DNA of 35,954 bases from Muribaculaceae bacterium (GTDB lineage: Bacteria > Bacteroidota > Bacteroidia > Bacteroidales > Muribaculaceae): the NCBI GenBank assembly GCA_017454355.1, contig JAFTDD010000074.1, positions 1 to 35,954 of the forward strand. Direction: 5' to 3'. A program made the translations under genes and the position numbers. The stretch's first letter is position 1; every line of letters begins with the position of its first letter. Positions 1 through 6,733 of this stretch are shown in pieces. The notes beneath the pieces were generated by a model. It saw only the letters and a list, made by a program, of their open reading frames with translations, ran no database searches and was not told the DNA's origin.

Positions 1-319
1 CAGGTATCGTCCTCTCCGTGGCCATCGACCCGGGGTTCAGTCCAGGTCGCCATCTCCGATGGCGCGTCGGTCTCCGACCGAGAAGAGAATCAACAAAGCT
101 CCGTCAGGTGCGACGGCTCATAGGCGGGGGCGACAGCCCCCGTAAACCGGAGCCTCCGCCCTTCCCCCAAAAAGCCCCGTCAGGGGCGACAGCGCATAGG
201 CGGGGGCGACAGCCCCCGTAAATAGGATGGGCAGAATGAATTGCTCCCGTTCGGTCGCGAGCTAAAGGTTCTGCCCCTACAAGTAACCGCAGCCCCGTAG
301 GGGCGACAGTCTCCGCACG
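1..319. repeat. GC-rich palindromic repeat cluster (REP-like)
   Basis: No gene here. The stretch holds copies of a bipartite unit of about 52 bp made of two adjacent palindromes, GCCCCGTCAGGGGC followed by GGCGGGGGCGACAGCCCCCG. Copies lie at about 94-146 and 170-222, with a half copy near 290-316. Between them is a degenerate GGGCAGAAT...TTCTGCCCCTAC palindrome (229-281). The short ORF at 18-221 lies inside the repeats and is not credible. Unit lengths and spacing are irregular, so this is not CRISPR. Such units look like dispersed intergenic REP-type elements; no transposase is nearby. Confidence 0.75.
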
Positions 320-500
320 TTTCTGTCGCCCTTACAGGGCTTTGTTTGAGAAAAACCTCACACCATAGTCACGGGGGCTCGCGCTCCCGCCTAGGAGCTG
401 TCGCCCCTGACGGGGCTCACATTTGTCGCTGCTTGCGGCCACGCCAAGGCGAGGCCCTACAGTCTTTGACAATCCTAATGGATTTTACCGGACAGCAATA
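320..500 (+). repeat. Left copy of 181-bp inverted repeat flanking the window
   Basis: This 181-bp segment matches the reverse complement of 35774-35954 with no gap and 7 mismatches by eye (about 96% identity). It contains an inverted copy of the GCCCCGTCAGGGGC / GGCGGGGGC unit, then a unique-looking tail with CACGCCAAGGCGAGGC and TTACCGGACAGCAATA. Its inner edge is only 14 bp from the stop codon of the lipid kinase gene. The right copy is cut by the window edge, so the full repeat may be longer. Confidence 0.9.
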
Positions 501-514
501 GTTTTAAAATGGGG

Positions 515-1399
515 TTAGAGGCGTTTCTCGCCGCGGCCGATGACGACGGGTAGGGCGGCGGGGCGGCAGTCGATGGTGAGGGTGGCGGGCATGATGAGTG
601 GGTCGCCGTCGATGTGCATGGGGCCGGATGCGTCGCGCGCAATCTCGATGTGACGGCCGCGGTAGATTGAGATGTGGCTGTCGTGGTCAAGGGTGCCGGT
701 GAAGAGGCGTGCGCCCACGATGGGCGCCGCCACGAGTGAGAAGCGATGGATCACGGTGATGTCGAGTTGGCCGTCTTGCATGGTGGCGCGCGGGGCGATG
801 AGGGCGTTGTTGCCGTACTGGGCGGCGTTGCCGATGGCGATGACAAAGGCTTCGTCGTCGATGGTGTCGCCGTCGATGGTGATGCGGTAGTGCTGTGGCT
901 TGTAGCGGAAGTATTCGCTTATGGTGGTCCGCACGTAGGTTGACAGGCCACGTGTGCCGGCGGTGGCGAAGGCGTGGCTGACCTGGGCGTCGAAGCCTAC
1001 GCCGCAGGTGCAGAAGAATGGCAGGTCGCCGTTGACGATGCCGCAGTCGAAGCGCTCGATGTGCCCCTGACGGATGAGGCGAAGCGCCTTGCGTGCGTCG
1101 AGCGGCACCCGCAGGTGTCGGCCGAGGCCGTTGCCGCTGCCCACCGGGACGACGGCGAGGGCTGTGTCGGTGCCGACGAGGGCGCCGGCAACCTCGTTGA
1201 CGGTGCCGTCGCCGCCAACGGCGGCAACGATGTCGACGCCGCGGCGCACGGCGTCGTCGGCGAGTTCGCGGGCGTGTCCGGCTCGCTCGGTGTAGACGAT
1301 GTGGCTGTCGTCCACGCCGAGTTCTTCGCGAGCTATGGCGGCGATGTCGTCTTTGCTGCCGGTGCCGGCGATGGGGTTGACGATGATGAGGAGTTCCAT
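515..1399 (-). CDS. YegS/DagK-type lipid kinase
   Basis: Predicted diacylglycerol or sphingolipid kinase family protein of 294 aa, a usual length for the family. It is expected to phosphorylate a lipid hydroxyl with ATP at the inner face of the membrane. The N-terminal NAD-kinase-like fold starts with a beta strand ending in NPIAGTGS (residues 8-15). It carries the nucleotide-binding signature VGGDGTVNEV (61-70) and the second loop VGSGNGLGRH (86-95). The C-terminal half has the beta-sandwich features of the family, including DGQLDITV and MHIDGDP. The true lipid substrate cannot be read from sequence. It is a single gene, separated from its neighbours by repeats on both sides. Confidence 0.9.
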   Translation of the reverse strand: MELLIIVNPIAGTGSKDDIAAIAREELGVDDSHIVYTERAGHARELADDAVRRGVDIVAAVGGDGTVNEVAGALVGTDTALAVVPVGSGNGLGRHLRVPLDARKALRLIRQGHIERFDCGIVNGDLPFFCTCGVGFDAQVSHAFATAGTRGLSTYVRTTISEYFRYKPQHYRITIDGDTIDDEAFVIAIGNAAQYGNNALIAPRATMQDGQLDITVIHRFSLVAAPIVGARLFTGTLDHDSHISIYRGRHIEIARDASGPMHIDGDPLIMPATLTIDCRPAALPVVIGRGEKRL

Positions 1400-1693
1400 G
1401 AAAGGTTTAGAGGTTTAGCGTTGAGGGGTTGAGCCTCGAAGTGGGCAGAATAAATTCTGCCCTACAAGCTCTCGGAGATAATGGATTTGTTGCAGGGCGG
1501 ATCCGCCGCGCGGGGACGGTTCAATGAATGATTCATAATTTATAATTGGGTGGGGGGCTATGGAGTGGGCAGAATAAATTCTGCCCCTACAAGCTCTCGG
1601 AGATAATGGATTTGCTCTGGAGCGGCCAGGCCAAGGCCTACATTTATGGATTTGCTCTGGAACGGCCAGGCCAAGGCCAGGCCCTACATTTAT
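1400..1693. repeat. Intergenic repeat stack with direct duplications
   Basis: No gene. From the lipid kinase start outward: a GGTTTAG/GGTTGAG word array (about 1402-1432); two direct copies of a roughly 50-bp unit starting GGGCAGAATAAATTCTGCCC and ending GATAATGGATTTG (about 1440-1488 and 1568-1617); a fragment of the GGGGACGGTTC repeat (about 1515-1523); and two direct copies of a roughly 40-bp unit reading GGATTTGCTCTGGA followed by CGGCCAGGCCAAGGCC (1608-1645 and 1647-1690). The last copy has a further 6-bp AGGCCC duplication and stops just before the transporter stop codon. Confidence 0.8.
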
Positions 1694-3382
1694 CTAGGCG
1701 AGGGCGAGGATGAGGATTTGGGCGGAGATGACTCGCAGGAACATCGTGAGGGGATAGACGGTGGAGTAGGCGACTGCCGGGGCGTCGTTGGCGGCGGTCT
1801 TATTGGCGTAGGCCAGCGCGGGAGGGTCTGTTGTGGAGCCGGCCACGAGTCCCATGATGGTGCAGTAGTTCATCTTGAAGCGTCCGCGGGCGAGCAAGAC
1901 GACGACCATTAGCGGCAGGAAGGTGATGAGGAAGCCGTATAGGACCCACATGGCACCCTGGGCGTTGAAGACTGTGCTGACGAAGTTGCCGCCGGCGGCG
2001 ATGCCCACCGAGGCGAGGAAGAGGCAGATGCCGAGTTCGCGCAGCAAGAGGTTGGCGCTGGAACTGGTGTAGGTGACCAGTTTGACTTTGTAGCCAAAGC
2101 GACCGAGGAGAATGGCGACGATGAGCGGTCCGCCTGCCAGACCGAGTTTCATGGGCACCGACATGCCCGGCAGCATGATTGGAATAGAACCCACAACAAT
2201 GCCGAGGAAGATGCCGATGAACATGGTGAACATATTTGGCTCGTCGAGGCGCTTCATCGAGTTTCCCATTTTTGCTGCAAGGCGGTCGATGTCCTCGAGT
2301 TTGCCGACGACGGTGATGCGGTCGCCCACCTGCAGGGCAAGGTTGGGGCTGGCCATGAGGTCGACGCCGGCGCGATTGACGCGGGTGGCGTTGAGTTTGT
2401 ATCCGAGGCGGAGGCGCAGCGAGCCGAGTTTGCGGCCGCTGAACTCGGTGTTGGTCACCAGGATGCGGCGCGAGACGAGGGTCTCGTTGCCGGCCGCCTG
2501 CCCCTCCTCCCAGTTGAACTCAACGCGCGGTCCGATGAGGGCGTCAAAGATTTCCTCGTCTTGCTCGCTCATGACGATGAGCAGGATGTCGCCTTCTTCG
2601 AGGACAGTCTCGCTCTTGGGGATGTGTACGCTGCCGTGGGCCTTCTTGATGCGTGAGACGACAAAGTTGCGGTCGAGCATGCCGTGCAGGCGCTCGAGGG
2701 TGCGGTCGAAGATGAGTTTGTTGGTGACCTGATAGGTGACGATGTGCGGGGCAAGTTGGCTTTGGGCGGCGTCCTCCTCGATGCGGCGGCTCTCCTGCTC
2801 GGTGTTGATGCCAAAGATTACCTTGACGAGAATCATAGACAGGATGATGCCCACCACGCCGAGGGGATAGGCGGCGGCATATCCCATCGACATCGACTCG
2901 TTGAGGGCTTGTGCTCCGGCACCATGAGTCTCGAGCATGGTCTGCTGTGCGGCACCAAGGCCCGGGGTGTTGGTGACGGCGCCGGAAAGGATACCCACCA
3001 TATCGGTGATTTTGACATCGCCGGCGGCGTAGTAGATTGCCAGCGCGACGGTGATGTTCAAGGCGATGAGCAGTATCGCCAGCCCGTTGAGGCGCATGCC
3101 TCCCTCCTTGAACGAGGAGAAGAAACTGGGGCCAACCTGCAGTCCGATGGAGAAGATAAACAGAATCAGACCAAATTCCTGGACAAACTTGAGTATGCCC
3201 GGATTGATGCCGAAGCCGAGGTGGCCGACGAGGATGCCGATAAAGAGGACAAAAGTGACGCCAAGCGAGACGCCCTTGACTTTTGTCTTGCCAAGGATGA
3301 CGCCGATGGCGATGACGATGGCGTAGATGAAGATGGCGTGGGCCACGCCTTCGCCGTTAAATAATTCGATGAGCCAGTTCAT
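1694..3382 (-). CDS. AspT/YidE-family putative transporter with two TrkA-C domains
   Basis: A 562-aa inner-membrane protein of the aspartate-alanine exchanger (AspT) superfamily. Order: an N-terminal block of about five membrane helices (residues 5-200), two soluble RCK_C/TrkA-C domains (about 205-285 and 300-375), then a C-terminal block of five or six helices. Each membrane block carries the family duplication signature: GAVTNTPGLGAAQ at 134-146 and GSTTDPPALAYAN near 515-527. The substrate is unknown; related proteins exchange amino acids or dicarboxylates. The start lies 16 bp downstream of the cyclic-nucleotide-binding gene, so the two are probably co-transcribed. A GTTAGTC word array fills the gap between them. 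Confidence 0.88.
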   Translation of the reverse strand: MNWLIELFNGEGVAHAIFIYAIVIAIGVILGKTKVKGVSLGVTFVLFIGILVGHLGFGINPGILKFVQEFGLILFIFSIGLQVGPSFFSSFKEGGMRLNGLAILLIALNITVALAIYYAAGDVKITDMVGILSGAVTNTPGLGAAQQTMLETHGAGAQALNESMSMGYAAAYPLGVVGIILSMILVKVIFGINTEQESRRIEEDAAQSQLAPHIVTYQVTNKLIFDRTLERLHGMLDRNFVVSRIKKAHGSVHIPKSETVLEEGDILLIVMSEQDEEIFDALIGPRVEFNWEEGQAAGNETLVSRRILVTNTEFSGRKLGSLRLRLGYKLNATRVNRAGVDLMASPNLALQVGDRITVVGKLEDIDRLAAKMGNSMKRLDEPNMFTMFIGIFLGIVVGSIPIMLPGMSVPMKLGLAGGPLIVAILLGRFGYKVKLVTYTSSSANLLLRELGICLFLASVGIAAGGNFVSTVFNAQGAMWVLYGFLITFLPLMVVVLLARGRFKMNYCTIMGLVAGSTTDPPALAYANKTAANDAPAVAYSTVYPLTMFLRVISAQILILALA

Positions 3383-3385
3383 ATT

Positions 3386-3455
3386 TAGTCGTTAGTCGTT
3401 AGTCGTTAGAGGGGCCGGCGTCTGGGGGCGCGGCATGGGCAACCGGGGGGTAGTT
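3386..3455. repeat. GTTAGTC word array plus GC-rich module overlapping a gene end
   Basis: 3386-3410 is TAGTCG repeated as TAGTCGT units. It is followed by a GC-rich segment (about 3411-3444: GGCCGGCG...GCGCGGCATGG.CAACCG) that recurs after the same word array at 33840-33896. The module crosses the stop codon of the CNBD gene (3399-3401), so it encodes the end of that protein. Confidence 0.8.
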
Positions 3456-3881
3456 GATAGATGTGGGGGTCGGGGCGCGTTGGGCGAGAGTGGAGAGCAT
3501 ATTGAGGATGTTGAACATAAAGATGCGGTTGCTCTCGAGCATAGTGAGGAAGTGTCGCTTGGTCAGCAGCAGCAGTCCGCAGCCGTCACTGCCGGCGATG
3601 GCGTCAAAGGGGTAAACGTTGCTTGCGCCAAAGAGAAACTCCGGGCCGAGCACTGCCGGAGCCGCGATGTTGTAACGCTGGTCGCCGCCAGGCGTGGGGC
3701 GCGTGACGTCAAGGCTGCCGGAAACGATGAAGCGGACGTGGCTGCATCTGTCGCCATGGCTCACAGCCGTTTCGCCGGCTTTGAGTTTGACGAAGTGGAG
3801 CGGCAGTTTCTCGATTAGTTCGACAATCTGCTCCTTGGTGGCGCCTTGGAATAGCGGCAGTCGCGTTAACTGTTCGTACAT
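3399..3881 (-). CDS. CRP-like cyclic-nucleotide-binding domain protein lacking the HTH
   Basis: A 160-aa protein with a CNBD/cupin fold over residues 1-135, typical of the Bacteroidales Crp/Fnr family in its first part (PLFQGATKEQIVELIEKL, the long helix near FMFNILNMLSTLAQR). Family members are usually about 210-225 aa with a C-terminal winged HTH. Here similarity stops after STLAQR and is followed by about 30 Pro/Ala-rich residues. The last dozen or so are encoded by a repeat module also found at 33840-33896. The DNA-binding domain is therefore missing. It may still bind a ligand and act on the adjacent transporter through protein contacts, or it may be a decaying gene. It precedes the transporter by 16 bp. 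Confidence 0.8.
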   Translation of the reverse strand: MYEQLTRLPLFQGATKEQIVELIEKLPLHFVKLKAGETAVSHGDRCSHVRFIVSGSLDVTRPTPGGDQRYNIAAPAVLGPEFLFGASNVYPFDAIAGSDGCGLLLLTKRHFLTMLESNRIFMFNILNMLSTLAQRAPTPTSINYPPVAHAAPPDAGPSND

Positions 3882-3885
3882 TTTG

Positions 3886-4099
3886 TTAATTATCTCCCGT
3901 GAATTTACGTGAATTATCGTGAATAAATTTATTTCTCTCTCGAAAATTCACGAAAATTTTCGAAAAATATATTATCTCGTAAATTTTCGTAAATCCACGT
4001 AAATTCAACCTCTTGTTCTCTAAAATGCTCTTGTTCTCTTGTTTAAATAAAATATTTACGGGAATTCACGAAAATTCACGGGAGATTAATTTTCGAGAA
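3886..4099. repeat. CGTGAATT word arrays as a large inverted repeat
   Basis: The gap between hisS and the CNBD gene is built from the word CGTGAATT and its variants. The left arm (3886-3930, TCTCCCGTGAATTTACGTGA...) is complementary to the right arm (about 4045-4090, ending TTCACGGGAGATTAAT). Between them is a second, inner set of AAAATTTTCG / CGTAAATT words. The array continues past the hisS stop codon (4100-4102). Confidence 0.8.
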
Positions 4100-5473
4100 T
4101 TATCGGGAACTTTCGTGAGTATATTCGAGGAGGGCATTGGGGGAGAGGGTTGACTGCTCGCCGGTGTCCATGCGCTTGACGGTGACGGTGCCGTCGGCGA
4201 GTTCTTGTTCGCCGATGATTGCCACCATGGGGATGGCGCGGTCGTTGGCGTAGGACATCTGCTTCTTGAGTTTGACGGCGTCGGGGTAGAGTTCGGTGCT
4301 GATGCCGGCGGCTCGCAGCAGGCGCATGCACTCGAGGCTGCGGGCGGCCTCTTGCGGTCCAAAGTTGACGAACATCACCTTGACTGCGGCCGAGAGAGCG
4401 GTGGGGTAGAGGTCGAGTTGGTTGAGCACGTCATAGATGCGGTCGGCTCCGAAACTGATGCCCACGCCGGAGAGTCCCGGCATGCCGAAGACGCCTGTGA
4501 GGTTGTCATATCGTCCTCCGCCGGTGATGCTGCCCATCTCGACGTCGCGCGCTTTGACCTCGAGGATGGTGCCGGTGTAGTAGTTAAGGCCGCGCGCGAG
4601 CGAGACGTCGAGTTCGACGGTGGCCCGCAGAGGCATCGCGGCGGCGTGGCCGAGTACGAAACGCAGTTCCTCGAGTCCCTTGGCACCGTCGGGGTTGTCG
4701 CCCACGAGACCCTCGAGGCTGGCGAGTTTCTCGTCATTGGTGCCGGCCAGGGTGAGCAGCGGCTGCAGAGCGTTGACGGCGTCGGGTGCAAGTCCCTTGT
4801 CGAGAAGTTCGGCGTTGACTTTGTCGAGACCCATTTTGTCGATTTTGTCGATAGCCACTGTGATGTCGACCACGCGGTCGGGTTCGCCGATGACGGCGGC
4901 GATGGCGGTGAGGATTTTGCGGTTGTTCACCTTGATGGTGACGTTGATGCCCAGTCGCGCCATGACGTCGTCGATGAGGCTGACGAGTTCCACCTCGTTG
5001 AGCAGCGAGTCGCTGCCCACCACGTCGGCGTCACACTGGTAGAACTCGCGGTAACGTCCGCGCTGTGGCCTGTCGGCGCGCCAGACGGGCTGCAGTTGAT
5101 AGCGCTTGAAGGGCAGAGTGATGGCCTCGCGGTGCTGGACGACGAAGCGCGCGAAGGGCACCGTGAGGTCGTATCTGAGGCCCTTCTCGCTCAAGTGGCG
5201 CGTCAGGTGGAGGGCGTCGCGCGCGGCGAGCAGGTCGTCGGGCGCGTCCTTGAGGTAGTCACCGCTATTGAGGATTTTGAACAGCAGTTTGTCGCCCTCG
5301 TCGCCATACTTGCCCATGAGTGTGGAGAGGTTCTCCATCGCCGGGGTCTCGATTTGGCTGTAGCCGTATAGTTCAAACACCTCGCGGATTGTGTTGAAGA
5401 TATAGTTGCGTCGCGCCATCTCTTGGGGAGTGAAGTCGCGCGTGCCTTTAGGAATGCCGGGTTTCTGTGCCAT
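4100..5473 (-). CDS. hisS: Histidine--tRNA ligase
   Basis: Class II aminoacyl-tRNA synthetase of 457 aa that charges tRNA-His. The start is the ATG at 5473 ([14 protein letters not shown]), where family similarity begins; an in-frame ATG 37 codons upstream falls in repeat DNA and is rejected. Motif 2 is visible at [19 protein letters not shown] (132-150), the histidine-binding stretch as [11 protein letters not shown], and motif 3 as [13 protein letters not shown]. The C-terminal anticodon-binding domain contains [10 protein letters not shown]. The last residues, after LLEYTHE, are encoded by the word-array DNA that fills the downstream gap, so the C-terminal tail appears to be of repeat origin. 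Confidence 0.96.
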   Translation of the reverse strand: MAQKPGIPKGTRDFTPQEMARRNYIFNTIREVFELYGYSQIETPAMENLSTLMGKYGDEGDKLLFKILNSGDYLKDAPDDLLAARDALHLTRHLSEKGLRYDLTVPFARFVVQHREAITLPFKRYQLQPVWRADRPQRGRYREFYQCDADVVGSDSLLNEVELVSLIDDVMARLGINVTIKVNNRKILTAIAAVIGEPDRVVDITVAIDKIDKMGLDKVNAELLDKGLAPDAVNALQPLLTLAGTNDEKLASLEGLVGDNPDGAKGLEELRFVLGHAAAMPLRATVELDVSLARGLNYYTGTILEVKARDVEMGSITGGGRYDNLTGVFGMPGLSGVGISFGADRIYDVLNQLDLYPTALSAAVKVMFVNFGPQEAARSLECMRLLRAAGISTELYPDAVKLKKQMSYANDRAIPMVAIIGEQELADGTVTVKRMDTGEQSTLSPNALLEYTHESSR

Positions 5474-5921
5474 AATATGAAAGGTTGACCGTTGACCGAT
5501 AAGGGCGGCCACGAGGTGGCCGCACACCGAACGTTGTCCTCCCCCCCGCCCCCTCCTACAGGAGGGGAAGTATAGGAAAGGCATTGTTACGGCCGTTGTC
5601 GTTAGTGATAATATTAATAATAATGTGCAAAGTTACAAAAAATGGTTGGAATGGTTGGTAAAAAATGTCGATTGATTGTAAAAAAAACAAAATTGGGCAA
5701 ATAAATTTTTCTATTTCAAAAATAAGTGATAATTTCGCCGCCGAAACTGAAGGTTGAGCGTTGAGAGGTTGAGCCATTTGCTGACGCAAATGGGAATAAA
5801 TGTAAAACAAAACTATTATCCCCGAGCGCGATAGCGCGAGGCTCAACACCTCAACCCTCAACCCCTAAACGACTAACGACTACTATTGTTTAACTTTTAA
5901 AAGATTGTTTTAAGTATTATT
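5474..5921. repeat. hisS leader and stacked intergenic repeats
   Basis: About 450 bp without a gene. Next to hisS are GGTTGACC words (5482-5498) and a GC-rich module (5503-5533) that recurs inside the kinase gene at 7564-7594. Then comes a CCTCC...GGAGGGG hairpin sequence (about 5535-5566), similar to one at 11934-11967. After the promoter box at 5628 is AT-rich DNA, then an inverted pair of GGTTGAG word arrays (5750-5775 and 5840-5865) enclosing smaller palindromes, and finally CGACTAACGACTA words up to 5884. The 101-codon ORF across this stretch has no recognisable features. Confidence 0.75.
5628..5635 (-). promoter_or_regulatory. Candidate -7 promoter box (TAACTTTG) for hisS
   Basis: Read on the minus strand the box is TAACTTTG, matching the Bacteroidetes consensus TAnnTTTG. 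No clear TTTG was found 19-20 bp upstream. If used, the hisS leader would be about 150 nt and would contain the CCTCC/GGAGG hairpin. Confidence 0.5.
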
Positions 5922-6509
5922 ATGAAGAAGTTTTTATTGCTCATTGCCGCTGTGGCATCGATGACGTTTGTGTCGTGTGACAACAAGCCCAAGGCCGAGG
6001 AAGAGGCTCAGGCCGAGTATCAGTTCAACGCTGACGAGTTCAGCGCCAACCTGCTTGCCGCTCAGGACAGCGCGAGCACCGTGGGCGTAATTGACCAGGC
6101 CAAGGCCGTTGCCGACAGCCTGTTCGCCGCCGGTAAGACCGAGGCCGCCAAGAGCGTTCTCGAGAAGGTGAAGGAAGTGATTGAGAAGAACAAGGAGGCT
6201 CTTGACGCCAAGGTTCCGGGCATCAGCGCCGGTCTTAGCAGCGCCGTTGACGCTGTGGCCGAGAAGTTCGGTGCCGCCAAGGAGGCTGTTGCCGAGGGTG
6301 CTGACAGCCTGAAGGCAGCCGGTGCAGAGGCCGTGGAGGCTGCCGCCGACAAGGCTGCTGAGGTGAAGGACGCCGCCGCCGCGGCTGCCTCCGATGCTGC
6401 CGACAAGGCCAAGGAGGCTGCTCAAGGTGCTGTTGACGCCGCCAAGGACAAGGCCGCTGAGGGTGTCGACAAGGCTGCCGACGCCGCCAAGGGCTTGCTG
6501 AAGAAGTAA
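5922..6509 (+). CDS. Ala/Lys-rich amphipathic-helix lipoprotein (LEA-like)
   Basis: A 195-aa predicted lipoprotein. The signal peptide MKKFLLLIAAVASMTFVSC ends in a Bacteroidetes-type lipobox with the acylated Cys at residue 19. The mature part is almost wholly helical and very rich in Ala, Lys, Glu and Asp. From about residue 120 on it consists of degenerate repeats of the type AADKAAEVKDAA / VDAAKDKAAEG, as in LEA-like and apolipoprotein-like proteins. It probably lies along the inner leaflet of the outer membrane or in the periplasm. Its role is unknown; LEA-like proteins are often linked to stress or desiccation. It is transcribed in the same direction as the kinase downstream, but hairpin repeats separate them. 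Confidence 0.8.
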   Translation: MKKFLLLIAAVASMTFVSCDNKPKAEEEAQAEYQFNADEFSANLLAAQDSASTVGVIDQAKAVADSLFAAGKTEAAKSVLEKVKEVIEKNKEALDAKVPGISAGLSSAVDAVAEKFGAAKEAVAEGADSLKAAGAEAVEAAADKAAEVKDAAAAAASDAADKAKEAAQGAVDAAKDKAAEGVDKAADAAKGLLKK

Positions 6510-6514
6510 GACAA

Positions 6515-6569
6515 GGGGACGGTTCTTCTGTTTCACCGCGAAGCGGCTGACAACAGAAGAACCGTCCCC
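6515..6569. repeat. GGGGACGGTTCTTCTGTTT hairpin, copy 1
   Basis: Inverted repeat with arms GGGGACGGTTCTTCTGTT and its complement around a short GC-rich loop. It begins 5 bp after the lipoprotein stop codon and could act as its transcription terminator, although no T-run follows. The same palindrome occurs at 6606-6658 and 12389-12442. Confidence 0.85.
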
Positions 6570-6605
6570 ATTCAGAGGCTTAACTTCTATCCGCGCATCG
6601 CGCGC

Positions 6606-6700
6606 GGGGACGGTTCTTCTGTTTCAGCGACAAGTCGTGAAACAGAAGAACCGTCCCCTTGTTTCAGCGACAAGTCGTGAAACAGAAGAACCGTCCCCTT
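6606..6700. repeat. GGGGACGGTTCTTCTGTTT hairpin, copy 2, with a 40-bp tandem duplication
   Basis: 6606-6658 is a near-perfect hairpin of the same family. Its right half plus 2 bp (6621-6660) is then repeated exactly at 6661-6700, a perfect 40-bp tandem duplication. The outer edge of the duplicate supplies the CTTG that serves as candidate -33 element for the kinase promoter. Confidence 0.9.
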
Positions 6701-6728
6701 GTCGTTTCAAATATTTTCATTACTTTTG
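6698..6728 (+). promoter_or_regulatory. Candidate promoter of the kinase gene, leaderless
   Basis: CTTG at 6698-6701 and TACTTTTG at 6721-6728 match the Bacteroidetes -33/-7 pattern with a 19-bp spacer. Only 5 bp separate the -7 box from the ATG at 6734, so transcription would begin at or very near the start codon. The -33 part comes from the repeat duplicated at 6661-6700. Confidence 0.6.
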
Positions 6729-6733
6729 TGGTG

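Noticed and set aside
1-320. Possible CRISPR array from repeated GC-rich units
   Set aside because: Units are palindromic, irregularly spaced and inverted relative to each other; no spacers of uniform size and no cas genes.
4205-5371. Long plus-strand ORF (388 codons) opposite hisS
   Set aside because: It is an antisense shadow of a well-matched hisS gene, caused by high GC at third positions.
5474-5584. Longer hisS start at 5584
   Set aside because: The extension (Arg/Gly-rich, then HLVAALIGQ) translates intergenic repeats; the family N-terminus begins at 5473.
5556-5861. 101-codon minus-strand ORF between hisS and the lipoprotein
   Set aside because: It translates repeats and the hisS promoter region and has no protein-like pattern.
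6659-6733. Upstream in-frame start of the kinase
   Set aside because: The 25 extra codons translate a duplicated palindromic repeat and would include the promoter.
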